Positions 1 to 10,034 of a DNA stretch of 64,000 nt are shown here, in pieces. Numbering within the stretch: position 1 is the first letter of the stretch; each line of letters starts with the position of its first letter. Origin of the DNA: Pseudomonadales bacterium (GTDB lineage Bacteria > Pseudomonadota > Gammaproteobacteria > Pseudomonadales > Azotimanducaceae); the NCBI GenBank assembly GCA_022825925.1, contig JAJDVW010000013.1:26686-90685 (forward strand). The letters run 5' to 3'. The translations under genes and the position numbers were made by a program. The notes under the pieces are model-generated. The model was not told the origin of the DNA, made no database searches, and saw only the letters and a program-made list of their open reading frames with translations.

Positions 1-127
1 ACCGCGTCGCCGTCGCGCATGTCCTTCGCATGAGGGCGATGTCTCTCGCGACGCCGGGTCGATCCCCCACGCCGGCGATGGCCGATGTCCGATGGGACCG
101 GTCGGCACCCCCGGCTACGTTGGGCGC

Positions 128-1211
128 ATGCCGCAGGACGCCACCTTCAAGCACGTCTTCTCCTTCGCGTTCATGGTCGAGGAACTCGTGCGCTGGCTCG
201 TGGGGGAGCTCCACGGCGCCGCCGAACTGGTCGACGCCCTCGACTTCTCCGGCCTGACGCGCGTGCACGAACAGGCAACCAGCGGACCGGCCGGGGCCAA
301 GCGCCGGCGCGCCAACGACATCGCGTGGGACGTCCCGTTCCGCGACCGCCCGGCGGCGGGCCGCGACTGGCTGCGCCTCGTGCTGATGATCGAACCGCAG
401 GAAACGGTCGACCACCTGATGGCGCTGCGCGTGCGCGGTTACGTCGACAACCACCACCTGGAGCTGTGGCGCGGCAAGCGCTTCGGCGCCACCGACCGAC
501 TGGCGCCGGTGCTGCCCATCGTCATCCACACCGGCCCGACGCGCTGGATCGCCGCGACGCGCGTGATCGACCTCGTGACCCCGACGACGGCCGACGCGCC
601 GCCGCCGGTCGTTCGCTCGCGCCGGAGCGGCCTGTTCGCCGGCGACGGCTACCTGTTGCTTGACACGTCGCGGCTCGCGCCGGACGATTTGCGCCACGAC
701 AACGCGGCGGCGCTGCTGGCCGGGCTGTGCCACCCGACGGTGGAGCACCTGCCGGCGCAGGCGGCGGCGCTGCGGGCGCGGCTGGACGCGCCGCCGTTGC
801 GGGAGTTGCTGGAGGAAGTCCTGGCCTGGGCGCAGCAGCGCGCGCCGGTCGACTGGAATCGACTTGGGAGTGGACGACATGGCGGAAGTGGACCGGCTGC
901 ACGAGTCGGGAGATCTGGAGGCGTACTTCGCGGAACGGCGGCGCGCCATCCGGGATCAGTATCGGAAGGAAGGCGTTGACCGTGGCATCGAGCAAGGCGT
1001 GGCGCGCGGCATCGCCGCAGAGCGGGCGCTGCTGCAGCGCCTGGCGTCGCGCAAGTTCGGAGGCCGCGCCGACGGGCGCCTGGCACCGCTGTTGGCGGAC
1101 ATCGCGGACACGGACGTCCTGGCGACCGTCGGCGAGTGGATCATCGACTGCGACGCGTTCGAGGAACTGGCGGCGCGGCTCGACTCCGCCACCGGCGGCG
1201 GAACGCCGTAA
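128..1211 (+). pseudogene. Rpn-family recombination-promoting nuclease/putative transposase, frameshifted
   Basis: The reading frame starting at ATG 128 (MPQDATFKHVFSF) runs to about position 860. The natural continuation (DLGVDDMAEVDRLHESGD..., ending at TAA 1209-1211) then lies one base further on, in the frame of ORF 660..1211. The N-terminal part has the PD-(D/E)XK layout of Rpn/YhgA proteins: an early FKHVFS, an ...ANDIAWDVPF segment, and IEPQETVDHLMALRVRGY where the family has its E-x-Q motif. The tail (QYRKEGVDRGIEQGVARG) is the charged helical tail common to the family. Rpn proteins are DNA endonucleases that promote RecA-independent recombination. The one-base shift makes this a probable pseudogene, unless it is a sequencing error. 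It converges with recD, about 100 bp away. Confidence 0.72.
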
Positions 1212-1312
1212 CGGCGCGCTGACGGGCGCGCGGCCAGGGAAACTCTGATCAGGCCCGTCCATGACCTCGCTTGACGGCGTCCGCGAATCCGACCTCAACG
1301 ACTCCAGGACCG

Positions 1313-3067
1313 CTACTCGACTTCCAGCCCCGTCGCCCGCTCCGTGACCCGCCCCACGGCCGCCAACACCGCCGCGGCGTCCCCATGCACCGCCACCTTG
1401 CTACGGGCTCGCGTCACCGCCGTGTAGACCAGCTCCCTGGTCAGTACGGTCGAGTCGGCGGGACCGGGAACGAAGGCGACCTCGTGGTATTCGGACCCCT
1501 GCGCGCGGTGCACGGTCAGGGCGAAGAAACTCTCGTGTTCCGGCAGCCGCGACGGGGCCACCTCGAAGCGGTCGGCGGCCGTCCCGAGTTCCGGAAACCA
1601 CACGCGGCTCGTGCCGTCGCGCGCGAGCACGACGCCGGTGTCTCCGTTCGAGAGGCCCGTGACCGGATCGTTGCGCCGGACGATGATCGGCCGCCCCGCG
1701 TAGAACGGCTGGCCGCGGGGGATGAACCCCCGGCCGCGCAGGTGCTCCTCCACCAGCCGGTTGAAACGGTCGGCGCCGAACGGGCCCGTGCGATGGGCGC
1801 ACAGCACCCGGACCGCGGGGAACGGTGGCGCCGCCGGTCCGGCCGCGCGCAGGTTCCGGAGGCACGGCTCCACGGCGGTCGCCGCATAGCGGGCGGCCAG
1901 CCGCGTGAAGCCGTCCGCATCGGGCATGGGTTCCAGCGTGCTGTCGACGTCGCCCGCGTCCTCCAGCGCCGCCAGGGCCGCCCGACCGTCGCCGGCGACG
2001 ATCGCGGTCGCCAACCGCCCGATTCCGCCCCCGGCGTCGAACCGGTAGCTCTTCGTCAGCGCGACGACGCAAGGGTGCAGCGGCGCCTCCGCCGGCCGGG
2101 CCGCGCGGCACAGGTCACCGAGCACCGCGCCCGGCTGCACGGACGCCAACTGGTCGGCATCCCCCAGCACGATCAACCGGGCCCGATCGGGTATCGCTTC
2201 GAGGAGCCGGGCCATCAGGGAGAGATCGACCATCGACGCCTCGTCGACGACGAGGACGTCCAGGCTCAGCGTGCGGGCACGCGACGCGCCGCCCCAACGC
2301 AGCCGCGCGAGGAGCCGATGAACCGTGCTCGCCCGCGGCCGGTAGTCCGCAAGGGCCGGGACGATCGACGCGATCTCGGCGACCTGTCCTCCGACCGACT
2401 CCTGGAGACGGGTGGCGGCCTTCCCCGTCGGCGCCGCGAGCCCGATCCGCTCGGGCGCCGCCAGGCCGGCCCCGACGAGCAACGCGATGAGGCGCACGGC
2501 CAGGGTCGTCTTGCCGGTACCCGGACCTCCCGTCACGACGCACAGGCGTCGCTCGAGCGCCGTCCGGGCGGCGCGGCGCGGAGCCTCGTCACTGGCCGGG
2601 AACAACGCTTCGACCAGGTCCGGGGAGGCGGCTGCCGGCGCCGGCGCGGCCTCCGCCAGCGCCAGCAATCGTTCCGAGACGCGCCGCTCGGCATTGCGGA
2701 ACCGAGCCAGGTACAGCCGGCCGCGCCGGTCCAGGACCAGCGGCCTCGGTTCCGCGACGTCGGGGCCGGCGACCGCCGGACTCTCCTCCAGGAGCTTCCG
2801 CCAGTTCGCGAGATCCGGCGTGGGCTGGTCGCCCTCCCCGGCCGGCGCGGCGAGCGCCGCGCCCACGGTACCCGCGGCGCAGCGCACGAGATCGAGGTAG
2901 GCGTGACCGGCGCGGCAGCGCGCGCTCGCCAGCGCCGCGGCGAGCTCGACCTCGGGACATCCCCGACCGTCGAAGTCCGCGACGAGGCCGGCGAACGCCC
3001 GGTCGATGTCCTCGAGCAGTCCCGCATCACACAGTTCGCCGATCAGGCCGGCGTGCAGATCCGTCAC
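1313..3067 (-). CDS. recD: RecD, exodeoxyribonuclease V alpha subunit (5'-3' helicase)
   Basis: The product is 584 aa, close to the usual 600 aa of RecD. After an N-terminal RecB-contacting region it has a superfamily 1 helicase core with Walker A GGPGTGKTT at about residues 180-188, motif II VVDEASMVDL, and a C-terminal ALTVHRAQGSEY segment typical of motif V/VI. RecD is the fast 5'-3' motor of the RecBCD complex, which processes double-strand breaks and degrades foreign linear DNA. The GTG start at 3067 was chosen because it overlaps the recB stop by 4 nt (GTGA), implying translational coupling. The longer ORF in the track reaches back into recB and is not needed. Confidence 0.93.
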   Translation of the reverse strand: MTDLHAGLIGELCDAGLLEDIDRAFAGLVADFDGRGCPEVELAAALASARCRAGHAYLDLVRCAAGTVGAALAAPAGEGDQPTPDLANWRKLLEESPAVAGPDVAEPRPLVLDRRGRLYLARFRNAERRVSERLLALAEAAPAPAAASPDLVEALFPASDEAPRRAARTALERRLCVVTGGPGTGKTTLAVRLIALLVGAGLAAPERIGLAAPTGKAATRLQESVGGQVAEIASIVPALADYRPRASTVHRLLARLRWGGASRARTLSLDVLVVDEASMVDLSLMARLLEAIPDRARLIVLGDADQLASVQPGAVLGDLCRAARPAEAPLHPCVVALTKSYRFDAGGGIGRLATAIVAGDGRAALAALEDAGDVDSTLEPMPDADGFTRLAARYAATAVEPCLRNLRAAGPAAPPFPAVRVLCAHRTGPFGADRFNRLVEEHLRGRGFIPRGQPFYAGRPIIVRRNDPVTGLSNGDTGVVLARDGTSRVWFPELGTAADRFEVAPSRLPEHESFFALTVHRAQGSEYHEVAFVPGPADSTVLTRELVYTAVTRARSKVAVHGDAAAVLAAVGRVTERATGLEVE

Positions 3068-6000
3068 TCCACGCCTCCGGACCGCCCGCCCGCGAAACAG
3101 GCGTCCAGCGCCGCGATGCACGCCGCGCTCGGCCGGTCGAAGTGGATGCCCCGGTCCATCCCGACATCCGGATCCACGCCCCGCAGGAAGAGGTAGAACG
3201 CCCCGCCAACGTGCCGTTCGTAGTCGTAGTCCCGTACGCGAAGCCCCAGGTACCTGTGCAGGGCGACCAAGTAGACAAGGTACTGCAGCCGGTAGCCGCT
3301 GCGCCGCATCGCTTCGTCGAGGTGCGGCCCCGCATATCGGTCGGGGGTCGCGCCAAGCAGGTTGGACTTGTAGTCCACGACGTACCAGCACCCGTCGTGC
3401 ACGGCCACCAGGTCGATGAAGCCGCGCAGGAAACCCTCCAGCCGACGCTCCCCGGCAGCCGCGAAGGGATTGTCGTAGCCGTGCTCGGCCAGCGTCGCTC
3501 CGAGCCGGCGGCGATCGAGACCGTCGACCGGGAAATGGAACTCCATCTCCGGGATCGGCCGGGCCAGTTCCGCCAGCCGAAACCCGCTCCCCGCGCCGCT
3601 GCCGGGACCCGACGCGGCAACGAGCCGTACGCTGCGCGCGTTCTCGACCATCGTTCGCGCGACCCCGGCCCACTCCGCCCCGATACCGAACGCCGCGAGA
3701 CTCTCGCGGCAGAGCTCGTCCAGGTCGCTCGACGGTCCTGCCGAATCGTCGAGGCGCTCGAAGATCCGGTGCAGGCCGTTGCCCGCCCGCGGACCGGCGG
3801 GGAACGCGAAGAGCGTCCGTTCGGGCGCCGTCGGCGCGGAGACATCGTCCGCCTGCTCCGCGGGAACGTCCGCATCACCATCGTGGTCCGGGAGTTCGAG
3901 CTCCTCGTGGTCGGGCGGCGACTCCGCGGCGCCCGTGCCGCGCGCGAGCGCCGAGTAGCTCGTCATCTGCCGCACCCGGCGCGTCGTCCGGCGCGGGCGG
4001 CGGGCTTGCAGGGTGGACAGCGCGAGGGGCCTCTGCGTCGCCGGCACGTCCGGTGCGCCGATCGGGCCCACGGAGATGCCGCCGCCGCTCGCCGCCACGA
4101 GCCCTTCGATGGACTCGCGCCAGCCTTGGGCGCCGAGCTTGCGCGCTTCCCTGGCCGCCTGCTTCAGCGCCAGCTGCGGGTCGGCGCCCGCCTCCGCGCC
4201 CCGACCCCGCAGCAACCAGGCGAGCGGCGCGTGTTCGCAGAACGTCGCCGGTCCCCAGGTGACCACGCAGCGCAGGCGCGCCCGCGTCAGGGCGACGTAG
4301 AGCAGGCGCGCCTCGTCGGCCACGTCCTCGAGCCACGCGCGGTCCCGCTCCGCGCCGCCCGGCGCGAGGTGCAGGACCTCCGGATAGCCCGGTCGCTCGC
4401 GCTCGTGATAGAGGGCCGTCGCCCCCCGGTTGTGCTGCGGCGCCCGCGCGTCCCAGGCGAACGGGCAGAACACCACCGGGAACTCGAGGCCCTTGCTCCG
4501 GTGGATGGAGACGATCTTGACCAGGTCCTCGTCGCTCTCGAGACGCAGTTGGGCGACCTCGTCCCCGCGGCGCACGTTGGCGCGCCGCCGGCTGAACCAG
4601 GCCGCCACCGCCGTCGGCGCAAGGCCGGAACCCGACTCGGCGCGCTGGAGCAGGTCGGCGAGGTGCATCACGTTCGTCAACCGCCGCGCGCCCTCGGGAT
4701 GGCGCAGCAGCCGCGCGGCGCCCCCGGCAAGGGCGTCGTCCGCCGGCGCGACGGCGTCGCCCTCTCCGGCACCCGCCGACCGCTGCCCGAGGTCCCACAG
4801 CAGCCGGCGGACCAGGGTCGCGACCCCCCGCGTCTCCCAGAGCGCCCGCCAGCCCCCCAGCCGCTCCTGCCAGTCGTTCCAGGCCTCGTCGTCGTCGACC
4901 AGGCGGGCGAGCCGCCCGGCATCGAGACCGAACAGGTCCCCGGCAAGCGCCCCGCGCACGCGGTCGGGCGACTGGGGCTTCGCGACCGCCCACAGCACGC
5001 GCTCGAGCTGCTCCGCCTCGCGGCTTTCGAAGACGTCCGCGTCGCCTATCTCTATGCTGCGGATGCCCCGGTCGCGCAGGCAGTCCGCCACCGTGCGGCC
5101 CTGGTCCGTCTTGCGCACCAGCACGGCGATGTCCCCGCCCCGCAGCGGGCGATCGCCGATCCGTGCCCGACCCTCCGCCGCCAGCGCGAGGAGCCCCGCG
5201 ATCTCCCCGGCCGCCTGCCGCGCCGTACGCGGCGTCGCCTCCCGCTTCGAGAGCTGCTTCGGGCCGTTCCCTTCGAATACGCGGAACTGCAGGGGCGCGG
5301 CGTCGTCTTCGCCATCGACCTCGAGGCGCGGCGCCCCCGGCGGAAACGCCGACGCGACCCGCTCGAACTCGAGCTCCGGCAACACAAAGGGGGACGGCCG
5401 GTCGAACAGGACGTTCACGGCCTCGACCAGGGCCGGCACCGACCGATGGTTGCGCAGGAGGTGCAGCCGCTCCTCCCCCATGGACGCACTGGCCTCCAGG
5501 TAGGCGAAGACATCCGCGCTGCGGAAGCGATAGATGGACTGCTTCGGGTCTCCCACGATGAAGACGCCGCCCCGTCCCTCCCCGTAGATGCGCCGGAAGA
5601 TGTCGGCCTGCAGCCGGTCCGTGTCCTGATACTCGTCGATCAGCGCGAACGGATAGCGCTCCCGGATGCGTCCCGCGAGGTCCGTGGACCCCGCGAGGCT
5701 GTGCTGCACGGTCGTCAGCAGATCGTCGTACCCGAGCATCCCGTCGTCCCGCACGCGCCGGTCGATCGCGGCGCGGGCCCCTTCGAGCGCGTCGCGCCGG
5801 GCCCGCGGCAGCCAGTCGGCATAGCGTCCGTGCAGTTGCGCGCCGGCCTTCTCCAACGCCTCCGGCCATCGAGCCAGCGACGGGTGCTCCGCCGGCAAGG
5901 TGACGGCGAGTTCCCGCGGGCAGATATCCTCCCCCGCCCCGACCGCCGCGTCCGCACCGGCCAACGCCCGGTCGAACGCGCCGAGCGCGGCGTCCTCCGA

Positions 6001-6738
6001 GGCGGTGCGTGCACGCGCCGCGTCCAGGGCCGACCGGGCTCCGGCGACCGTCTCTTCCCATGCGCTCTCCGCCTGCTCGAGCACGGCCGTCGACTCGTCG
6101 TCCAGCGGCAGCGCGCCCCGAATCTCGAGATCCCGTTTCGCGACGTTGGCCGCGACCCACTCCACCAGGTCGTCGCCGACGAACTTCTGCCCCAGGGCGA
6201 AACGCACGCGCACGGGAGGAGCCGGGTAGAGCACGCGCCGCCAGTGGTCGCGCACCACCGCGTTCACGACGTCGAATCCGTCCCCGGTCACCTCGAAGCC
6301 GAACGGCAGGCCGCACTCGAACGCGAAGTCCGTCAACACGCGCTGGCAGAAGCCGTGGATGGTCAGCACGTTGGCCCGGTCGAGGTCGGTGACGGCGACC
6401 TCCAACCGCCGGACGACTTCCTCGCGCGCGATACCGAGCCCCTCCCAGTGCGCCGCGAGCTCCACCGCCTGGTCGTCCGGCCGGTTCCCGTCTCCGCCCA
6501 CGAGCCGCAACGTCGCCCGCAGGGTGCGGCGGATCTTGTCCCGCAGTTCGTCCGTCGCCGCGTTGGTGAACGTCACGACGAGGAGTTCGCCGATCTCCCG
6601 CTTCGCCTCCACCACCAAACGCGCGACGAGCGTGGTGAGCGTGTAGGTCTTCCCGGTGCCGGCGCTCGCCTCGATCAGGGTCGTCCGGGCCGGCCCGAGC
6701 GGCAGTTCGAGGGCCGTCCGCTCCGCGTGGATCCCCAT
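3064..6738 (-). CDS. recB: RecB, exodeoxyribonuclease V beta subunit (3'-5' helicase and nuclease)
   Basis: The protein has 1224 aa. It opens with MGIHAERTALELPL and Walker A ASAGTGKTYTL (about residues 24-33), followed by a UvrD-type helicase core with the DEYQDTD motif. The C-terminal third is the RecB nuclease domain: GNGLHRIFE, GFIDLVAVHDG (Asp about 1109) and VVDYKSNLLG (Asp about 1122, Lys about 1124), then YRLQYLVYLVALHRYLG. These match the catalytic residues known in E. coli RecB, so both helicase and nuclease look intact. The ATG at 6738 overlaps the recC stop by one base (TGATG) and has a strong Shine-Dalgarno, GGAGGTGA. The protease gene ptrA, which interrupts the E. coli operon, is absent. 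Confidence 0.95.
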   Translation of the reverse strand: MGIHAERTALELPLGPARTTLIEASAGTGKTYTLTTLVARLVVEAKREIGELLVVTFTNAATDELRDKIRRTLRATLRLVGGDGNRPDDQAVELAAHWEGLGIAREEVVRRLEVAVTDLDRANVLTIHGFCQRVLTDFAFECGLPFGFEVTGDGFDVVNAVVRDHWRRVLYPAPPVRVRFALGQKFVGDDLVEWVAANVAKRDLEIRGALPLDDESTAVLEQAESAWEETVAGARSALDAARARTASEDAALGAFDRALAGADAAVGAGEDICPRELAVTLPAEHPSLARWPEALEKAGAQLHGRYADWLPRARRDALEGARAAIDRRVRDDGMLGYDDLLTTVQHSLAGSTDLAGRIRERYPFALIDEYQDTDRLQADIFRRIYGEGRGGVFIVGDPKQSIYRFRSADVFAYLEASASMGEERLHLLRNHRSVPALVEAVNVLFDRPSPFVLPELEFERVASAFPPGAPRLEVDGEDDAAPLQFRVFEGNGPKQLSKREATPRTARQAAGEIAGLLALAAEGRARIGDRPLRGGDIAVLVRKTDQGRTVADCLRDRGIRSIEIGDADVFESREAEQLERVLWAVAKPQSPDRVRGALAGDLFGLDAGRLARLVDDDEAWNDWQERLGGWRALWETRGVATLVRRLLWDLGQRSAGAGEGDAVAPADDALAGGAARLLRHPEGARRLTNVMHLADLLQRAESGSGLAPTAVAAWFSRRRANVRRGDEVAQLRLESDEDLVKIVSIHRSKGLEFPVVFCPFAWDARAPQHNRGATALYHERERPGYPEVLHLAPGGAERDRAWLEDVADEARLLYVALTRARLRCVVTWGPATFCEHAPLAWLLRGRGAEAGADPQLALKQAAREARKLGAQGWRESIEGLVAASGGGISVGPIGAPDVPATQRPLALSTLQARRPRRTTRRVRQMTSYSALARGTGAAESPPDHEELELPDHDGDADVPAEQADDVSAPTAPERTLFAFPAGPRAGNGLHRIFERLDDSAGPSSDLDELCRESLAAFGIGAEWAGVARTMVENARSVRLVAASGPGSGAGSGFRLAELARPIPEMEFHFPVDGLDRRRLGATLAEHGYDNPFAAAGERRLEGFLRGFIDLVAVHDGCWYVVDYKSNLLGATPDRYAGPHLDEAMRRSGYRLQYLVYLVALHRYLGLRVRDYDYERHVGGAFYLFLRGVDPDVGMDRGIHFDRPSAACIAALDACFAGGRSGGVE

Positions 6739-9700
6739 CACGTCACCTCCGTACGCGCATGCACGACCGGGAACAGCAGCTCCTCGGCCAGGACGCGGAA
6801 CTCGCGGCCCAGCGGGCTGCCACCGTCGTACGCCAGGGCCGCGTAGGGGTCCCTGGATTCCGGGAAACCGAAAGGTCCCCCGAACCATTCGTCTTCGGCC
6901 GCCCGAACCCCCCGCGCCCGCGCCGCGGCGGCGTCCTCCCGGCCCCTGGGTCTGGCCGCCGCCGAGGCGTACGCCCAAGAAGTCTTCGGCGCGAACGGCA
7001 ACAGCCTGGACTGGCCGGCCGTCCAGGCGTCGAGCCAGGCGTCGAGCGTCCCCTCCGCTCCGCCGGGCGCCTCGAGCCACTCGGCCTCGACACCGTTGCG
7101 ACCGAGCCCCAGCAGGCAGGCTCGCTTTTCTCCGGTCCCGCCGGCTTCGCCGGCCCACGCGAGGAGCTTCAGCCAGGCCGCCACGCGATCCTTGGGCCGG
7201 ATGCTGCCGATACGCCAACAGAGGACGTAGCCGGCGTCGGCGTCGATGCCCTCGACGGCGCCGGTCACACGCAGTCCGCCGCATGGCAGGTCAACGGCCC
7301 GGGCCGGTGCGGCCAGTGCCTCCCGGTGTTCCGCCATGGCTTGCGCAAGCTCCGAGACGGCCCCCTCGGCGTCCTGTACCGCCATGCGGCCGAGTCCCGC
7401 CTCCGGTAGTGTCGGCTCCGCCGCGGCGACCCGCACGACGCGGTCGAACGGCACGCCCTCGCGCACCAGCTCCCACATCCGGTCCCGCAACCGCCAGCTC
7501 GCGAGACCGTCCAGGCCGAACGGCTCCTCCTCCAGGACCGCCACGTCCTCGACCTCGAGCCGGGCCTGCAGCCGTCGTTGGAGGAACCACTTCGCCGGGT
7601 CCCCGAAGAAACGCGCCAGGGCGTCGAGATCGACCGCCGGGGACGGCTCGCCCGCGTCCGGCGCCGGCGCCCGCATCCGTGCCCCCGCCACGGCGCCCGT
7701 CGCCCCGGACACCGTTTCCGCGGCCTCCAGCATGTGCTGCGAATAGCTGAACAGATCCTGCTCGGAACCGTCGAAGTAGCGGACACTGAAGGGCTGCAGG
7801 GGGTGTCGCACCTCCACGTCCCCGCCCTCGAGCCGTGCGTCGAGATACTCCCGCAGTTCGTCGACGACCACCGACGGGGGAATCGACGCGTCGTCGCGCA
7901 GGCCGCGGCCGGTGTAGGTCACCACGAACGCCCGCCGCGCGGCGAGGAGCGTTTCGAGAAAGGCGAACCGGTCCTCGTCGCGGACGTTGCGGTCGCCGCG
8001 CCGCTCGTCGTCCGCGGCCAGCACGTCGAAGGTCGGCGCTCCCGGGCTTCGGGGAAAACCCCGGTCGTTCATGCCGACGGCGCACACGACCTTGGCCGGG
8101 AACGTCTGGCCCGCGCCGAGACCCGTCACGGTCACGCCGTCCGCAAGCCGCGCTACGGCGCCGCCCTGCGTCTGCACCGCCTCGGCGAGCGCTTCCCGCA
8201 GGACCGGGAAGGGGACGGGCGCATCGACCGCACACTGCGTCTGGAACTCCCCGATCGCTCGCTGCACCGCGGCGGTCTCGCGTCGGACCTCCGCGTCGTA
8301 GGTGCGATCCTCGCCGGCGAAGAACCCCTCCACCACCCCCTCGCGCAGCCGCGTTCCCCACTCGCCGGCCACGCACGTCTCGTCGAGCCAGTCCCGCAGC
8401 GCGAACGCCGCGTCGCAGTAGCGCACGAAACGCCCCAGCAGTTCGAAGTCCTCCGGGCCCGGTTCGAGCCTCCCATCCCGGACCGGACACGGCGCGATTC
8501 CCGCGAAGAGGGCGTCCGTCCCCTCCATGGCGTAGCCGAGCAACAGGCGCTTGAGCCCGAGCCGCCAACCGTGCCCCTCCGTGGCCGGCAGGTCCTCGTC
8601 CCGCCGGTGCGCGGCATCCACGCCCCAACGGATGCCCGCCGCCCGGACCCAGTCCCGCACGTCGGCCAGCCGCTCCTCCGGGATGCCGAAGCGCGCACGC
8701 ACGGAGGCGCACTCCAGGGGCGCCAGCACGGCCTCGGCGCCGTAGCGGGAACCCGGCAGCGCGAGGAGGTCGAGGAGCGCGCGCAGCCCGCGCGTCTCGC
8801 CCGCCGGCGGACGCGCCACGTGGAACGGTATCCGGCCGGCGGTCGCGAAGACCGACTCGATGGGCGGTCCGTAGTCCGCGAGGCTCGGCGTCACGACCAG
8901 GACGTCCGCGGGCTCGACGTCGTCGTGTTCGTCGAACAGGGCGAGCAGCCTGTCGTGCAGCACCTCCGCCTCGCGCACCGCGGAGTGGCAGACGTGGATC
9001 TGCAGAGACGAGTCGGCGCCCTGCTTTGGAGCCTTGAGGGCCGCGCCTTCCGCGGCCGTGCGCAGATCGAGGATGTCCTGCTGCACCTGCCCGAGCACGG
9101 TCGCTTGCCCCGGCGCGTCGTACAGCTCGTCCGGCGCGCCGATGGCCAGCTCCCGCTCCGTGAGCAGGGCCTGCAAGTCCCGGGCGGGCTTGCCGAGCGC
9201 CGCCAGGATCTCGTTGCCTTCGGTGCGGTAGTCGTCCGCCGGGTCGAGCGGGTCCGCCCGCCGCCGGATTACGCGCTTCGGCGCGATGTCGCTCCAGTAC
9301 TCCCGGCACGGGCTGAGGAGGAAGAGATGCACGTCGATGTCGCCCTCGACCCGGCGCAGCACGTCCAGGTACGACGGGGACAGCATCCCGAGACCGAAGA
9401 AGCTCACCCGCCCCGGCCAGGACGCGGGCGGTTCCCACGCCGTCTCGTGGAACGCGTCGACCGCGGCCACCCAGTGGGCTCGGCCGGCGTCCTCCGCGGT
9501 CAGCCGCTGCCAGAGCCGTGCCTGCCAGTGCGGCGTCTCGCCGGCCTCCCAGGCGCGAATCCAGTCCGGGCGGTAGAGGAGGCATCGGTCGTACACCCGC
9601 GCGAGACGGGTTGCGAGCCCGAAGCGCTTGCAGGGGTCGCCGTCAGACAGGTAACGCCGCACGGGGGCATGGCGCGCGTCGGCGAGCGCCTCGAACACGC

Positions 9701-10034
9701 GCCACCGCAGCCGCTCCGGCGCAAACGGCTGCTCCCTCGGCAACGTCGGCACCGCTTCGCGCATGATCGACCAGGCGAACTGCGCCGGCAGTTCGATCCG
9801 CTGGTGTGCGGCGACGCCAAGATGCCGGGCGAGTTCGAGGGTCAGCCAACGTCCGAGCGTCGGGTGCGGCACGACGATGCGCTCGGGTTCGAGCGGGTCG
9901 CCCGGCGCCTCCAGGATGCACTGCGCGAGCCTCGCGGCGAGCGTCTCGAGACGGTTGCCGGCGTGAATCTCGATGCGGGTCTCCCGACCGTGGGCCTGGC
10001 GGCCGCTTCTATTCGGCGTCGAACACGGCCGCAA
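6738..10034 (-). CDS. recC: RecC, exodeoxyribonuclease V gamma subunit (Chi recognition)
   Basis: This large protein (about 1098 aa from the chosen start) has the RecC N-terminal pattern IHAGNRLETLAARLA followed by PHPTLGRWLTLELA and ELPAQFAWSIMREAVP. It also has the central ADVLVVTPSLADYGPPIESVF and GVTVTGLGAGQTFPAKVV blocks of the family. RecC holds the complex together and reads Chi. The start is uncertain. Homologues begin within a few residues of IHAGNRLE, but the only codons there are ATC/ATT. The nearest canonical start is TTG 10034, which overlaps the upstream Uma2 gene by 26 nt. The ORF-track start at 10127 would overlap it by about 120 nt. Confidence 0.9.
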   Translation of the reverse strand: MRPCSTPNRSGRQAHGRETRIEIHAGNRLETLAARLAQCILEAPGDPLEPERIVVPHPTLGRWLTLELARHLGVAAHQRIELPAQFAWSIMREAVPTLPREQPFAPERLRWRVFEALADARHAPVRRYLSDGDPCKRFGLATRLARVYDRCLLYRPDWIRAWEAGETPHWQARLWQRLTAEDAGRAHWVAAVDAFHETAWEPPASWPGRVSFFGLGMLSPSYLDVLRRVEGDIDVHLFLLSPCREYWSDIAPKRVIRRRADPLDPADDYRTEGNEILAALGKPARDLQALLTERELAIGAPDELYDAPGQATVLGQVQQDILDLRTAAEGAALKAPKQGADSSLQIHVCHSAVREAEVLHDRLLALFDEHDDVEPADVLVVTPSLADYGPPIESVFATAGRIPFHVARPPAGETRGLRALLDLLALPGSRYGAEAVLAPLECASVRARFGIPEERLADVRDWVRAAGIRWGVDAAHRRDEDLPATEGHGWRLGLKRLLLGYAMEGTDALFAGIAPCPVRDGRLEPGPEDFELLGRFVRYCDAAFALRDWLDETCVAGEWGTRLREGVVEGFFAGEDRTYDAEVRRETAAVQRAIGEFQTQCAVDAPVPFPVLREALAEAVQTQGGAVARLADGVTVTGLGAGQTFPAKVVCAVGMNDRGFPRSPGAPTFDVLAADDERRGDRNVRDEDRFAFLETLLAARRAFVVTYTGRGLRDDASIPPSVVVDELREYLDARLEGGDVEVRHPLQPFSVRYFDGSEQDLFSYSQHMLEAAETVSGATGAVAGARMRAPAPDAGEPSPAVDLDALARFFGDPAKWFLQRRLQARLEVEDVAVLEEEPFGLDGLASWRLRDRMWELVREGVPFDRVVRVAAAEPTLPEAGLGRMAVQDAEGAVSELAQAMAEHREALAAPARAVDLPCGGLRVTGAVEGIDADAGYVLCWRIGSIRPKDRVAAWLKLLAWAGEAGGTGEKRACLLGLGRNGVEAEWLEAPGGAEGTLDAWLDAWTAGQSRLLPFAPKTSWAYASAAARPRGREDAAAARARGVRAAEDEWFGGPFGFPESRDPYAALAYDGGSPLGREFRVLAEELLFPVVHARTEVT

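Noticed and set aside
3142-6846. 1234-aa plus-strand ORF opposite recB
   Set aside because: Shadow of RecB, whose helicase and nuclease motifs are intact; the ORF has no recognisable domain.
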